Positions 38,187 through 46,960 of a stretch of DNA of 64,000 nucleotides are shown here, piece by piece; the first letter of the stretch is position 1, and every line of letters starts with the position of its first letter. This DNA comes from Thalassobium sp. R2A62 (GTDB lineage Bacteria; Pseudomonadota; Alphaproteobacteria; Rhodobacterales; Rhodobacteraceae): positions 2,236,575 through 2,300,574 of the forward strand of contig NZ_GG697169.2 of assembly GCF_000161835.1 (NCBI RefSeq), written 5' to 3'. The notes below the pieces were generated by a model. That model ran no database searches, had not been told where the DNA came from, and was given only the letters and a program-made list of their open reading frames with translations. Position numbers and translations under genes: made by a program.

Positions 38187-39194
38187 TTAGTTTACGAGCG
38201 AGGCGTTGATCGCCTGTGCCGCATCGATGTTTTCCTGACCTACGTCGCCAGCGAACTGAGACCAGACAGGGCGCATTGCATCGACCCATTCCTGACGCTG
38301 CTCGCCTGTCAGCTGACGAATTTCGCCGCCTGCTGCCATGATGTCGTTCTTGGCTGCTTCGTTCGTAGCGAACGCTTCTGCATTACGTGTCACAGTCACT
38401 TCACCCAGAATGGTCAAGAACTGGTCACGGACATCAGCGTCCAGACCCTCGAGCCAATCAACAGACGTCACAACGAGATAGTCGATGATGCCGTGGTTGG
38501 TCTCTGTTGTGCCATCTTGCACTTCAAAGAATTTCTTGCCGAAAATGTTCGACCAAGTGTTCTCTTGACCGTCCACAACACCCTGCTGGAGCGCGCCGTA
38601 TACTTCGGAGAACGCCATTTTCTGTGGGGAACCACCGATGGCTTCCATCTGAGCAACCAACACGTCGGATGGCTGAACGCGGAACTTGAGGCCATTGGCA
38701 TCAGTTGGCGAGATCAGCGGAACATTCGCCGACATCTGCTTCATGCCGTTGTGCCAGAAGGACAGACCCTGCAGGCCACGGTTCTGCATGCTGTCGAGCA
38801 TTGCCTGACCCGTGTCAGAGTTCTGGAACTGGTCAACTGCGTCGATGTTTGCAAACATGAACGGCAGGTCGAAGATGCGGAACTGACGTGTGAAGGTTTC
38901 GAACTTGGACAGCGAAGGCGCAGCCAACTGAACATCGCCCTGCAGCATCGCTTCGAGAACTTTGTCGTCGTTATACAGCGTGGAGTTCGCGAAAACTTCC
39001 ATGCACATTGTGCCGTTCATTTCGTCGTTTACGCGCTGCTCGAGCAGAGTTGCGGCGATCCCTTTCGGGTGACGGTCGGTATTTGTGACGTGGCTGAACT
39101 TGACGACGATTTCGCCTTCGTCACACGCTGCAAATGCAGCGCCTGGTACGGCAGCAATTGCTGCTACGCATGCGGCTTTCAACATTGATTTCAT
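38187..39194 (-). CDS. dctP: TRAP transporter C4-dicarboxylate binding protein DctP
   Basis: A 335-residue periplasmic protein with signal MKSMLKAACVAAIAAVPGAAFA. The mature protein begins CDEGEIVVKFSHVTNTDRHPKG; later LKFRVQPSDVLVAQMEAIGGSP includes the conserved Arg of TRAP binding proteins that contacts the substrate carboxylate (KFRVQ). VVDGQENTWSNIFGKKF is the usual family ending motif. Adjacent dctBD genes support C4-dicarboxylate (succinate, malate, fumarate) as ligand. First gene of dctPQM. Confidence 0.94.
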   Translation of the reverse strand: MKSMLKAACVAAIAAVPGAAFAACDEGEIVVKFSHVTNTDRHPKGIAATLLEQRVNDEMNGTMCMEVFANSTLYNDDKVLEAMLQGDVQLAAPSLSKFETFTRQFRIFDLPFMFANIDAVDQFQNSDTGQAMLDSMQNRGLQGLSFWHNGMKQMSANVPLISPTDANGLKFRVQPSDVLVAQMEAIGGSPQKMAFSEVYGALQQGVVDGQENTWSNIFGKKFFEVQDGTTETNHGIIDYLVVTSVDWLEGLDADVRDQFLTILGEVTVTRNAEAFATNEAAKNDIMAAGGEIRQLTGEQRQEWVDAMRPVWSQFAGDVGQENIDAAQAINASLVN

Positions 39195-39355
39195 TCTTAT
39201 TTCCTCCCATTAGAACTCAGGTCAAAGCTTTCGCTTTTCCTATCCAATACAATTAGACCGTGCAGCCAAAGCCACAAATATTTTCATGAACTCATTTTTT
39301 GTCGATTAATTTCAGAGCGTTACCACTGCCTCGGCTCTAAAATTGCCTCTTATTC

Positions 39356-39371
39356 GTGCGGAATCGCGCAC
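39356..39371. promoter_or_regulatory. DctD-type operator site 1
   Basis: GTGCG-N6-CGCAC, a 16-base dyad (39356-39371) in the gap between divergent dctP and dctB. It matches the general form of Rhizobiaceae DctD sites (TGTGCGGAA-like half-sites). Same arm length and spacer as the dyad at 39397-39412. Confidence 0.65.
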
Positions 39372-39396
39372 AAAATTACTCGACCCCTTTAGTTTT

Positions 39397-39412
39397 GTGT
39401 GACATTCCACAC
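39397..39412. promoter_or_regulatory. DctD-type operator site 2
   Basis: GTGTG-N6-CACAC with the palindrome continuing outward (TTTT...AAAA), 39393-39416. The centre is 41 bases (about four helical turns) from that of site 1, so both sites face the same side of the helix. It ends 20 bases before the dctB ATG. Confidence 0.65.
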
Positions 39413-39436
39413 AAAATACCCGCCGCTGAGTCGCCA

Positions 39437-41149
39437 ATGATTATTCGCCAATCCATACTCGCTCTCGTTGTGCTTTGCGCTCTTTTAGCAGCGCTATTGG
39501 CGGTGTTTGACCTCAGCTACCGCAGCAGCCTCAACAGGCTCTCAGACATTGGAAATCTAAGGCTAGAACAGGCGTCTGACCGCCTTCTGGGACAACTAGA
39601 ACCATACCAACAGCTACCCAATCTTCTCGCCAAACACCCGACTGTGACAGATGCCAAACGCGAGGGGACCGCCGATATCGGTGGCTTTCTTTTGAACACG
39701 GCGTTGGGCACGGGGACCGAAGACATTTATGTTCTGGATCGCGCCGGTGTCGTTGTGGCCAGTTCGAACGAGGCTGACACAGACAGCTATGTTGACGCTG
39801 ATTTCAGTAGCCGCCCAGATGTTCGTGCAGCCATGAACGGGCGGCTGGGGTTTCACCACGCGCTTGAGACTGGTGGGCCACGGAACTTCTTTTACTCACG
39901 TGGCATCATTGACCAGTCGCCGCCTGTCCTTGGCGTCGTCGTCGCCAAAGTTGATGTCGCCGAACTAGAGTTTGAGTGGAGCATCGACGATACGGTGACG
40001 GCCTTTTTTGATCGTGACGACGTCGTCTTTTTATCCAATAGACCAGAGCTCGTGCTGCGTCAGTTCCCCCTGACCCCGCTGGTTGATCTGCCACGTTATC
40101 CGTCCGGTGCTTTGCGCCCCTTCTATGAAGTCACCAAATCGACTGTTGGAGTTCACGAGATTTGGTCGACACCGATGCCTGACCCGCTGCCTGCTGATGC
40201 CTTGGTTCTGCATCGTTATATGCCCCAGATCGACATGACCGCCCGAATTTTCATGTCGACGGCGTCGGCTCAATCGGCCGCAGTGCAACGCACTGCACTT
40301 GCTGCCGCTCTTATCGCTTTGGTTGGAATGGCGCTGTTCTTGTTCGTCCTGAACCGGCGACGCCTCACTGATCGGTTGGCGGTTGAGGCTCGCGCAAAAG
40401 CACAGCTCGAGGCCCGCGTCGCCAAACGCACCGAACAGCTAGAGCGCGCGCAGGATGATCTGGTCCAAGCCGGCAAGCTCGCCGCCCTAGGCCATATGTC
40501 TGCCGGCATCAGCCACGAGCTGAACCAACCACTAGCGACAATTCAAATACTGTCAGAGAATGCCAAAAAACTGCAATCGCGCGGACGCCACGATGAAACA
40601 GCCGAAAACCTCAGCGAGATCAGCGCCCAGACAGGTCGGATCAGCCGTATTCTCAAGAACCTCCGCGCATTCGCCCGCAAAGACGACATCTCGATCGAGG
40701 CCGTCGATTTGAATGCCGTTTTGTCCGAGGCCTTGCGCATGAGCGATGCTCGACTGGCCACAGATGGCGTCACTGTGCTGCGAGACACGACTGGGATGCC
40801 ATTGGCCAAAGGCGGTGAAGTGCGTCTTCAACAGGTGCTCATGAACATCATCAACAACGCCGCTGACGCGTTGCGCAACGCGGAAATCAAACAGCTACAC
40901 ATCGGATACGACACAACGGCGTCTGCCGTGATGCTGAAATTGCGCGATACGGGATCGGGCCTCGACAACCCGACCTGCGTTTTCGAGCCGTTTTTCACAA
41001 CCAAAGAGATCGGCGCGTCCAAGGGGCTGGGCCTTGGGCTTTCAATTTCTCATGGCATCATGGGAAGCCTCGGTGGCGCTCTTACCGCGCAAAATCATCC
41101 TGATGGTGGCGCAGAATTCACAATGACTTTGGAAAAGGCCGAGCCATGA
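39437..41149 (+). CDS. dctB: C4-dicarboxylate sensor histidine kinase DctB
   Basis: A 570-residue membrane kinase from the ATG at 39437; an earlier GTG at 39356 falls inside an operator dyad and is rejected. Order: membrane helix (SILALVVLCALLAALLAVFDL), periplasmic double-Cache-type sensor (about residues 30-280), second helix (AAALIALVGMALFLFVL), coiled coil, HisKA with the phosphorylated His in GISHELNQPLATIQ, and HATPase_c (NIINNAADALRNAEI, DTGSGL, GLGLGLSISHGIM). It senses extracellular C4-dicarboxylates and phosphorylates DctD. It overlaps dctD by 4 bases. Confidence 0.93.
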   Translation: MIIRQSILALVVLCALLAALLAVFDLSYRSSLNRLSDIGNLRLEQASDRLLGQLEPYQQLPNLLAKHPTVTDAKREGTADIGGFLLNTALGTGTEDIYVLDRAGVVVASSNEADTDSYVDADFSSRPDVRAAMNGRLGFHHALETGGPRNFFYSRGIIDQSPPVLGVVVAKVDVAELEFEWSIDDTVTAFFDRDDVVFLSNRPELVLRQFPLTPLVDLPRYPSGALRPFYEVTKSTVGVHEIWSTPMPDPLPADALVLHRYMPQIDMTARIFMSTASAQSAAVQRTALAAALIALVGMALFLFVLNRRRLTDRLAVEARAKAQLEARVAKRTEQLERAQDDLVQAGKLAALGHMSAGISHELNQPLATIQILSENAKKLQSRGRHDETAENLSEISAQTGRISRILKNLRAFARKDDISIEAVDLNAVLSEALRMSDARLATDGVTVLRDTTGMPLAKGGEVRLQQVLMNIINNAADALRNAEIKQLHIGYDTTASAVMLKLRDTGSGLDNPTCVFEPFFTTKEIGASKGLGLGLSISHGIMGSLGGALTAQNHPDGGAEFTMTLEKAEP

Positions 41150-42363
41150 AACAGGTTCTTTTGGTCGAAGACGACCGCGCTCTCCGGCTCTCTTTGGCGC
41201 AATCGCTCGAGCTTGAAAACATCTCGGTGACGCGGGCCTCGTCAGTCATCGAAGCCAAGGATCACGTCTCGCCCGACTATGCAGGTGTCATTCTGTCAGA
41301 CATCCGAATGCCCGGCCGTGACGGGTTTGATTTGTTGGCTTATGTTCGGGCGACAGACTCTGACCTGCCGGTTGTATTGCTCACTGGTGAAAGCGACGTG
41401 CCAACAGCCGTTCGCGCGATCAATGACGGTGCCTATGACTATTTGGAAAAACCATGTGACCCAGATCATTTGGTCGACGTTCTGACCCGCGCGCTCGACC
41501 ACCGCGCATTGGTTCTAAAGTCCCGTGCGCTCGATCTACAACTGCAACACAGCGACCCCGCAGCGATCAATTTTCCGGGGACATCCCCAGTCTCCAGTCG
41601 CCTCAGGGATGACTTGCGGCGTGCCGCGAAATTGCCGATTCATGTCCATCTGTTTGGTCCAACCGGCGCAGGCAAAAAACTTGCCGCGCACACGATTCAC
41701 AGCCTGAGCACAGACCGCGAGGCGTTTGTCCCTGTCTCTTTGCTGAACGCTCCTGATTCGATTTTTCAGTCTCTATCATTGCCGACAACGCCGGTTGATA
41801 TCTCGATCAAGCATCTCGAATCTGCGACCCCCTATCAGCAATCAAACATTCTGGAACTGACCGAACGCCCAAACACGCGAATCCTGTCCTCTAGCGGTCA
41901 TAGCCTCGACACATTGCGGGATCGTGGCCTCCAAGAAGAGCTCTACTTTGCGCTCAATATCTTGCAGATTCCTCTACCGTCTCTGGACGATCGGCGCAGT
42001 GATTTGCCTCAAATTTTTGAGGCTGTTCTCAGACAGGCCGTTCGGACATTGGACATGGATTTCCCGCAAATCCCCGAAAGCCTGATGGCTGAAATCAGCA
42101 CCCGCCAATGGTCTGACAACCTGCCAGAGTTGCGTAATTTTGCGCGCAGTTTTGCGTTGAACCTAGGACAGCCAGCTGCACCCGAGCCTGACAAAACACT
42201 GGCCGAACAGATCGATGCGTTTGAAAGAATGATTCTGTCTGAAACCCTACGCCGCAAGAACGGCCGCGCATCGGATGCCGCAACCAGTCTCGGACTACCG
42301 CGCAAGACGTTCTATGACAAACTCGCGCGCCACGAATTGCGGCCAAAGGACTTCAAACCATAG
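41146..42363 (+). CDS. dctD: Response regulator DctD lacking the sigma-54 contact motif
   Basis: A 405-residue regulator: receiver domain 1-120 with phosphoacceptor Asp52 (VILSDIRMPGRDG), an AAA+ domain with a Walker A remnant (FGPTGAGKKLAAH), and a C-terminal Fis-type helix-turn-helix (GRASDAATSLGLPRKTFYDKL). The AAA+ domain is shrunken: no GAFTGA sigma-54 loop, Walker B replaced by DISIKHLES, and no obvious arginine finger. Family members with GAFTGA activate sigma-54 promoters; this protein probably acts without sigma-54, or as a DNA-binding repressor/activator of sigma-70 promoters (inference). Its target should be dctPQM across the divergent gap. Confidence 0.9.
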   Translation: MKQVLLVEDDRALRLSLAQSLELENISVTRASSVIEAKDHVSPDYAGVILSDIRMPGRDGFDLLAYVRATDSDLPVVLLTGESDVPTAVRAINDGAYDYLEKPCDPDHLVDVLTRALDHRALVLKSRALDLQLQHSDPAAINFPGTSPVSSRLRDDLRRAAKLPIHVHLFGPTGAGKKLAAHTIHSLSTDREAFVPVSLLNAPDSIFQSLSLPTTPVDISIKHLESATPYQQSNILELTERPNTRILSSSGHSLDTLRDRGLQEELYFALNILQIPLPSLDDRRSDLPQIFEAVLRQAVRTLDMDFPQIPESLMAEISTRQWSDNLPELRNFARSFALNLGQPAAPEPDKTLAEQIDAFERMILSETLRRKNGRASDAATSLGLPRKTFYDKLARHELRPKDFKP

Positions 42364-42417
42364 GGACCGCCCCCACGGGCGGAAGAGAGAGTGAGGTACC
42401 ATTCTTTTGGGATTGAA

Positions 42418-42493
42418 TGGTGAGCCGACAGGGGTTCGAACCCTGGACCTACTGATTAAAAGTCAGTTGCTCTACCAGCTGAGCTATCGGCTC
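42418..42493 (-). tRNA. tRNA-Lys (anticodon TTT)
   Basis: On the minus strand a 76-base cloverleaf starts GAGCCGA and ends TCGGCTC-A-CCA. The anticodon stem ACTGA/TCAGT encloses CTTTTAA, giving anticodon TTT. T arm GGTTCGAACCC. CCA is encoded. Confidence 0.95.
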
Positions 42494-42581
42494 ACTCTGG
42501 GAGGCTATCTAGAAACCTCACCGCACTGGGTCAACCCATAATCGGACGGATGGTCTGGATTAGTCGCACCCCCTTCGCTAT

Positions 42582-43406
42582 ATGCCTCAAATGGTACAAA
42601 ATTCTGCAGATCATTTGCCGTTCATGAAGATGCACGGGCTGGGCAACGACTTTGTCGTCGTTGATGAGCGTGGAATCACGCCCCGAGTCGATTCCACAAT
42701 TGCCAAAGCGATTGGCGACCGCCACCGCGGTGTGGGTTTTGATCAGCTTGCGGTCCTGTCCAATACCGACGATGCCGACGTACAGCTAACGTTCTACAAC
42801 GCGGATGGATCGACTGCAGGCGCTTGTGGCAACGCCACACGCTGCATCGCCAATCACCTACTTGAACAGACCAGCACACGGGCCATGACCTTGCAAACCG
42901 AACGTGGCCTGTTGTCTGCAATGTCGGACGTCGCAGGTGTCACATCGGTCAATATGTTGCACCCATTACTCGACTGGGCGTACGTGCCGCTTGCCGAGAA
43001 TGTTGATACGCTGGCGCTTCCTATCGACGGGGGCCCGACCGCCACCGGCATGGGCAATCCACACTGCACCTTTTTTGTAGACGATGTCGAGGCTGTGGCG
43101 TTGGAAACATTTGGTGCGCGGATGGAACATCACCCGCTGTTCCCTGAACGTACAAATGTTCAGGTGGCGCAAATCATTGGCCCCGATCATATCCGCATGC
43201 GGGTGTGGGAACGCGGCGTCGGCATCACATTGTCATCCGGTTCTTCGTCCTGCGCTACTGCTGTAGCTGCGGCACGGCGTGGTCTAACGGGGTGTAGTGT
43301 TCAGATCGATCTCGACGGGGGAACCTTGCACATTGATTGGCGCGACGACGGCGTCTGGATGACTGGTCCAACGGCCCATGTCTTTGATGGTGTTTGGCAC
43401 CTATGA
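42582..43406 (+). CDS. dapF: Diaminopimelate epimerase
   Basis: Converts LL- to meso-diaminopimelate for lysine and peptidoglycan. The 274-residue protein has the N-terminal KMHGLGNDFVVVDERG, catalytic Cys in ACGNATRCIA, and second catalytic Cys in GSSSCATAVAAARRG. Both are needed for the two-base mechanism. ATG at 42582; alternative starts a few codons later are possible. The stop overlaps the mtaB ATG. Confidence 0.96.
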   Translation: MPQMVQNSADHLPFMKMHGLGNDFVVVDERGITPRVDSTIAKAIGDRHRGVGFDQLAVLSNTDDADVQLTFYNADGSTAGACGNATRCIANHLLEQTSTRAMTLQTERGLLSAMSDVAGVTSVNMLHPLLDWAYVPLAENVDTLALPIDGGPTATGMGNPHCTFFVDDVEAVALETFGARMEHHPLFPERTNVQVAQIIGPDHIRMRVWERGVGITLSSGSSSCATAVAAARRGLTGCSVQIDLDGGTLHIDWRDDGVWMTGPTAHVFDGVWHL

Positions 43407-44656
43407 GCGCGCCTGTCTTTTCGACCCTTGGCTGTCGTCTCAATACATACGAGACGCACGCGATGCAGGATTTGGCCCAGCGCGCTGGCGTCGAAAATGC
43501 GGTTGTCGTGAACACCTGTGCCGTCACTGCCGAGGCCGTCCGAAAGGCCAAGCAAGAGATTCGCAAGCTGCGCCGTGACCACCCAGAGGCCAAGCTGATC
43601 GTCACAGGATGCGCGGCCCAAACCGAGCCAGAGACATTCAAGAACATGGCCGAGGTCGATGTCGTTATCGGCAACACCGAGAAAATGCAGGCCGAGACGT
43701 GGCAGCAAATGACCCCAGACCTGATCGGTCAAACTGAACCGGTTCAAGTAGATGACATCATGTCGGTCACAAAAACCGCTGGCCATTTGATTGACGGGTT
43801 CGGCACCCGCAGCCGCGCCTATGTTCAGGTGCAAAATGGCTGTGATCACCGCTGTACGTTTTGCATTATCCCCTACGGCCGTGGCAATTCACGCAGCGTG
43901 CCTGCCGGCGTTGTGGTTGATCAAATCAAACGCCTCCGCGACAGCGGCTATAACGAGGTCGTGCTGACTGGTGTTGATCTTACATCATGGGGCGCTGACC
44001 TGCCTGCTCAACCAAAGCTCGGTAATCTTGTTCTACGCATTCTGAAACTCGTGCCCGACCTGCCCCGCCTGCGGATTAGCAGTATTGATAGCATCGAGGT
44101 GGACGATGCCTTGATGCAGGCCATCGCGACCGAACCACGTCTCATGCCGCACCTTCATCTGAGCCTACAACATGGCGACGACCTGATCTTGAAACGGATG
44201 AAACGTCGGCACCTGCGCGACGACGCGATCCGTTTTTCCGAAGACGCGCGCAAGCTGCGACCCGAGATGACCTTTGGTGCTGATATCATCGCGGGCTTTC
44301 CGACCGAAACGGACGCGCATTTTGAAAACTCGTTGCGTCTGGTTGAGGATTGCCACCTCACATGGCTCCATGTCTTTCCATACTCTGCGCGGATCGGCAC
44401 ACCCGCGGCCAAGATGCCCGCTGTGAATGGCAAAGTGATCAAAGAACGCGCGGCGCGCCTGCGCGAGGCTGGTGCGGCGGCGGTACAAACCCACCTGAAC
44501 GCACAGCTGGACAGGACCCATCATGTCCTGATGGAAAACCCGAACATGGGACGCACTGAACAATTCACACCAGTTCAGTTTTCTAAACCACAGGTCGAAG
44601 GATCCATTGTCACCACCAACATCACCGGCCTCGACGGTGACCAGTTGACCGCATGA
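43403..44656 (+). CDS. mtaB: tRNA t6A37 methylthiotransferase MtaB
   Basis: Adds a methylthio group to t6A37 in tRNAs reading ANN codons. The 417-residue radical-SAM enzyme has an N-terminal UPF0004 domain with three cluster cysteines (TLGCRLN, VNTCAVT, TGCAAQ), the SAM cluster motif CDHRCTFCIIP, a TIM-barrel core (LTGVDLTSWG) and a C-terminal TRAM domain. It starts in the dapF stop codon (ATGA) and overlaps the GST gene likewise. Confidence 0.94.
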   Translation: MSAPVFSTLGCRLNTYETHAMQDLAQRAGVENAVVVNTCAVTAEAVRKAKQEIRKLRRDHPEAKLIVTGCAAQTEPETFKNMAEVDVVIGNTEKMQAETWQQMTPDLIGQTEPVQVDDIMSVTKTAGHLIDGFGTRSRAYVQVQNGCDHRCTFCIIPYGRGNSRSVPAGVVVDQIKRLRDSGYNEVVLTGVDLTSWGADLPAQPKLGNLVLRILKLVPDLPRLRISSIDSIEVDDALMQAIATEPRLMPHLHLSLQHGDDLILKRMKRRHLRDDAIRFSEDARKLRPEMTFGADIIAGFPTETDAHFENSLRLVEDCHLTWLHVFPYSARIGTPAAKMPAVNGKVIKERAARLREAGAAAVQTHLNAQLDRTHHVLMENPNMGRTEQFTPVQFSKPQVEGSIVTTNITGLDGDQLTA

Positions 44657-45279
44657 TACTGCCTATTCTCTACTCGTTTCGTCGCTGCCCCTACGCGATG
44701 CGCGCACGGTTGGCGCTGGTTGTATCAGAGGTGCAAACCGAGCTGCGCGAAATTCTCCTGCGCGACAAGAACCCCGAGTTTCTGGCGACATCTCCCAGTG
44801 GTACTGTTCCCTGCGTCAAGGACCGTGATCTGGTCATCGACGAATCGCTTGATGTGATGATCTGGGCACTGGAACAAAACGACCCGCTGAGATGGCTCGA
44901 AAATCGCGACACAGCGCTGGGTTTGATTTCAACGGCCGACGGCCCATTCAAAGCCGCGCTGGATCGGACCAAGTACCAGAACCGTCACCAGAGTGACCCT
45001 ACCGAAGAACGCGCCAAAGCCGCCGTTTTCCTTGATGAGCTTAACGTGCGACTGGCGGATACTTCCTATCTCGCTGGCGATCACTTTGCCCTTGCTGATG
45101 CAGCTATCGCACCCTTCGTCAGGCAGTTTGCGAACATTGATCGTCCGCTATTTGACGAAACAAACGGCCCGCACCTGATCAAGTGGTTGGACCAGTTTCT
45201 TGAGATGCCGCTCTTTGCCGGTATCATGACAAAATACCCCCCTTGGCAATTGGACGCGAATACCGTTCTCTTTCCGTAA
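44653..45279 (+). CDS. Glutathione S-transferase family protein
   Basis: A 208-residue two-domain GST. The N-terminal thioredoxin-like domain has FRRCPYAMRARLAL with a single active-site Cys, the cis-Pro loop SPSGTVPCVKD, and ESLDVMIW. The C-terminal helical domain contains YLAGDHFALADAAIAPFVRQFANID. Omega- or beta-class-like; substrate unknown. Coupled to mtaB by a 4-base overlap; a broken PaiB-like gene follows directly. Confidence 0.88.
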   Translation: MILPILYSFRRCPYAMRARLALVVSEVQTELREILLRDKNPEFLATSPSGTVPCVKDRDLVIDESLDVMIWALEQNDPLRWLENRDTALGLISTADGPFKAALDRTKYQNRHQSDPTEERAKAAVFLDELNVRLADTSYLAGDHFALADAAIAPFVRQFANIDRPLFDETNGPHLIKWLDQFLEMPLFAGIMTKYPPWQLDANTVLFP

Positions 45280-45291
45280 GGAGAGGCCAAC

Positions 45292-45925
45292 ACGCACCCC
45301 AACAAGATTTTTCGCGGAACACCCGCCGATCGCAATGCCCACTTTGCCCGCGATCGCGCCTTTGGCGTGCTGTCGATGAATGTGGTTGATGGCCCGCTCT
45401 TGGCCCATGTGCCGTTTCTTTTGTCACCTGGCGCCAAAATCGCGCATCTGCATTTGTTTCGGCCCTACCCTATTGCGCGCGCAACCACCGAACCACAGCC
45501 ATGCGTGATCGCAGTGTCCGGCCCTGACAGCTATATCTCGCCCGATTGGTACGGTGTCCCTTACCAAGTGCCGACGTGGAACTATATCGCGGTGCATCTT
45601 TGGGGGCACGTTGCGTCTGATGGAGCCAGACGAGTTGCACCCAATGCTGGACCGTCAATCCGCTCACTTCGAAGAACAACTGACCCCCCAAACCCCATGG
45701 ACCACATCGAAAATGACGGATGGGGTGATGGACCGGATGATGCGCGCGATTGTGCCCTGTGAAATGGCGATCACAGAAATCGACGGTACTTGGAAATTGT
45801 CACACAACATACCCGACGCTGTGCGTCACGCCGCAGCAGGACATGTGGTTTCGGATGGAATAGGGTCTGAACGCGCCACGGTCGGCACAATAATGCACGA
45901 CGTGTCGGACGCCAAAGACGGCTAA
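45292..45925 (+). pseudogene. FMN-binding PaiB-like regulator, start-codon and frameshift mutated
   Basis: Reading from 45292 gives HPNKIFRGTPADRNAHFARDR, LSMNVVDGPLLAHVPFLLS, and SPDWYGVPYQVPTWNY, all typical of the PaiB family. The expected ATG before HPN is ACG, 9 bases after a good GGAG ribosome site. At the G-run 45602-45606 one extra G shifts the frame; the remainder (LRLMEPDELHPMLDRQSAHFEEQL, TPWTTSKM) continues in frame 2 to 45925. Both lesions would block expression. Homopolymer error in the sequence cannot be excluded for the second lesion, but the start-codon change is independent. Confidence 0.86.
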
Positions 45926-45940
45926 CCGAACTTTATCGAT

Positions 45941-46588
45941 TCAAAAGTTGAACGAAACGCCGACGTTCAAAGCATTCGTGATGATGTCCGACTCAAGCGT
46001 GCCACCACCCTCTAGCTCGGCTTCGTTCTGTGAATACGTAAACTTGTATTCACCAAATACAGCCCACTGATCCGTGATGTCATACTTGGCACCCGCAACA
46101 CCCATCACAGCAGGACCTGTGACTTGGTATTCGAATGTTTCGTTTGTGCCATCGTCCACGTCGACGTGTGGAATGGCCAAACCAATGCCCGCGCCAACAT
46201 AGGGCGTAAAGTTACCCCAACGATCAGGCCAGCGGCGCATCGTGTTCACAGTCAGAATGTTCAAGCCGTCAGTGAATTCAACGTTGTCAAATCCAGCGGC
46301 TGCAGCTTCGTCATCTGGTGCGTAGACTTTGGCATGGTTCAGTTCGATACCAAATCCCAAGGTGTCATTCTTCCACCACGTTGCACGCACACCGTAATAG
46401 GGGGGTGCATCTGCACTGCGACCTTCCCAGCCGATCAGCTCGTCAAAATCACCGCCTGCGTTCGATCCGACGACCCGGCTGTGCGGCGATGTCTGCGCAC
46501 CAAGGTAAAAGCTGAGCTCGGTCTCGGCCACAGCACTGGTGCCAGCAATTGCTGCAGTCAGAGCGATAAAAGTTGTGCGAAACGTCAT
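45941..46588 (-). CDS. Outer-membrane beta-barrel protein
   Basis: A 215-residue protein from the ATG at 46588 with signal MTFRTTFIALTAAIAGTSAVA and a mature part of alternating-strand composition ending in VGVSFNF, a typical barrel C-terminus (Phe last). Segments such as WKNDTLGFGIELNHAKVYAPD and FTPYVGAGIGLAIPHVDVDD match OmpW/OmpA-like small barrels of the lipid A-palmitoyltransferase-sized class in Rhodobacteraceae. Ligand unknown. A longer frame to 46753 lacks a signal and is rejected. Confidence 0.86.
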   Translation of the reverse strand: MTFRTTFIALTAAIAGTSAVAETELSFYLGAQTSPHSRVVGSNAGGDFDELIGWEGRSADAPPYYGVRATWWKNDTLGFGIELNHAKVYAPDDEAAAAGFDNVEFTDGLNILTVNTMRRWPDRWGNFTPYVGAGIGLAIPHVDVDDGTNETFEYQVTGPAVMGVAGAKYDITDQWAVFGEYKFTYSQNEAELEGGGTLESDIITNALNVGVSFNF

Positions 46589-46960
46589 GATCTCAATCTT
46601 TCCCAAGGGCTTAGCCCTTGCATACACGTGACCCTGCACCGCGGCAATACGCGGCTCAGGGGATTCTAACGCCAAATATCCCTCATCAAACGTAAATTCA
46701 TGGTGAACACGGGCCTTTGCGAATCTTAAAGCAGTCACGTGACCACATCCCACAAGATTCAGTCACATGCCGTTTTTTGACCCGATTTCAACGATTCGCG
46801 ACCAAGACGGCCAATTATCTACATTTCCGCCGCCCTGCGCCGCATTGTCGTCTAGACCCGGCTCATCAACATCGCTAAGTAGCGCGGCAATGCCAGTTCG
46901 TATTGATACGGACCAGTTAACTATGGGCGCTTGCCCAACCAGACGGAGACACATCGGCCC
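46589..46960. other. Divergent promoter region of the barrel gene and petABC
   Basis: 372 bases with no gene. It holds a short perfect dyad AAGGGCT/AGCCCTT (46606-46620) just upstream of the barrel gene, and two direct copies of CACGTGACC at 46625-46633 and 46736-46744, the second within the 10-base palindrome GTCACGTGAC (46734-46743). The petA ribosome region is at its right end. Confidence 0.5.

Noticed and set aside
39315-39332. Sigma-54 promoter (GG-N10-GC) on the minus strand ahead of dctP
   Set aside because: Spacing fits but the flanking bases match poorly, and DctD here lacks the sigma-54 contact motif.
42367-42382. Terminator after dctD (CCGCCC/GGGCGG)
   Set aside because: The hairpin is followed by AAGAGAGAG, not a T-run; at most an mRNA 3' stabiliser.
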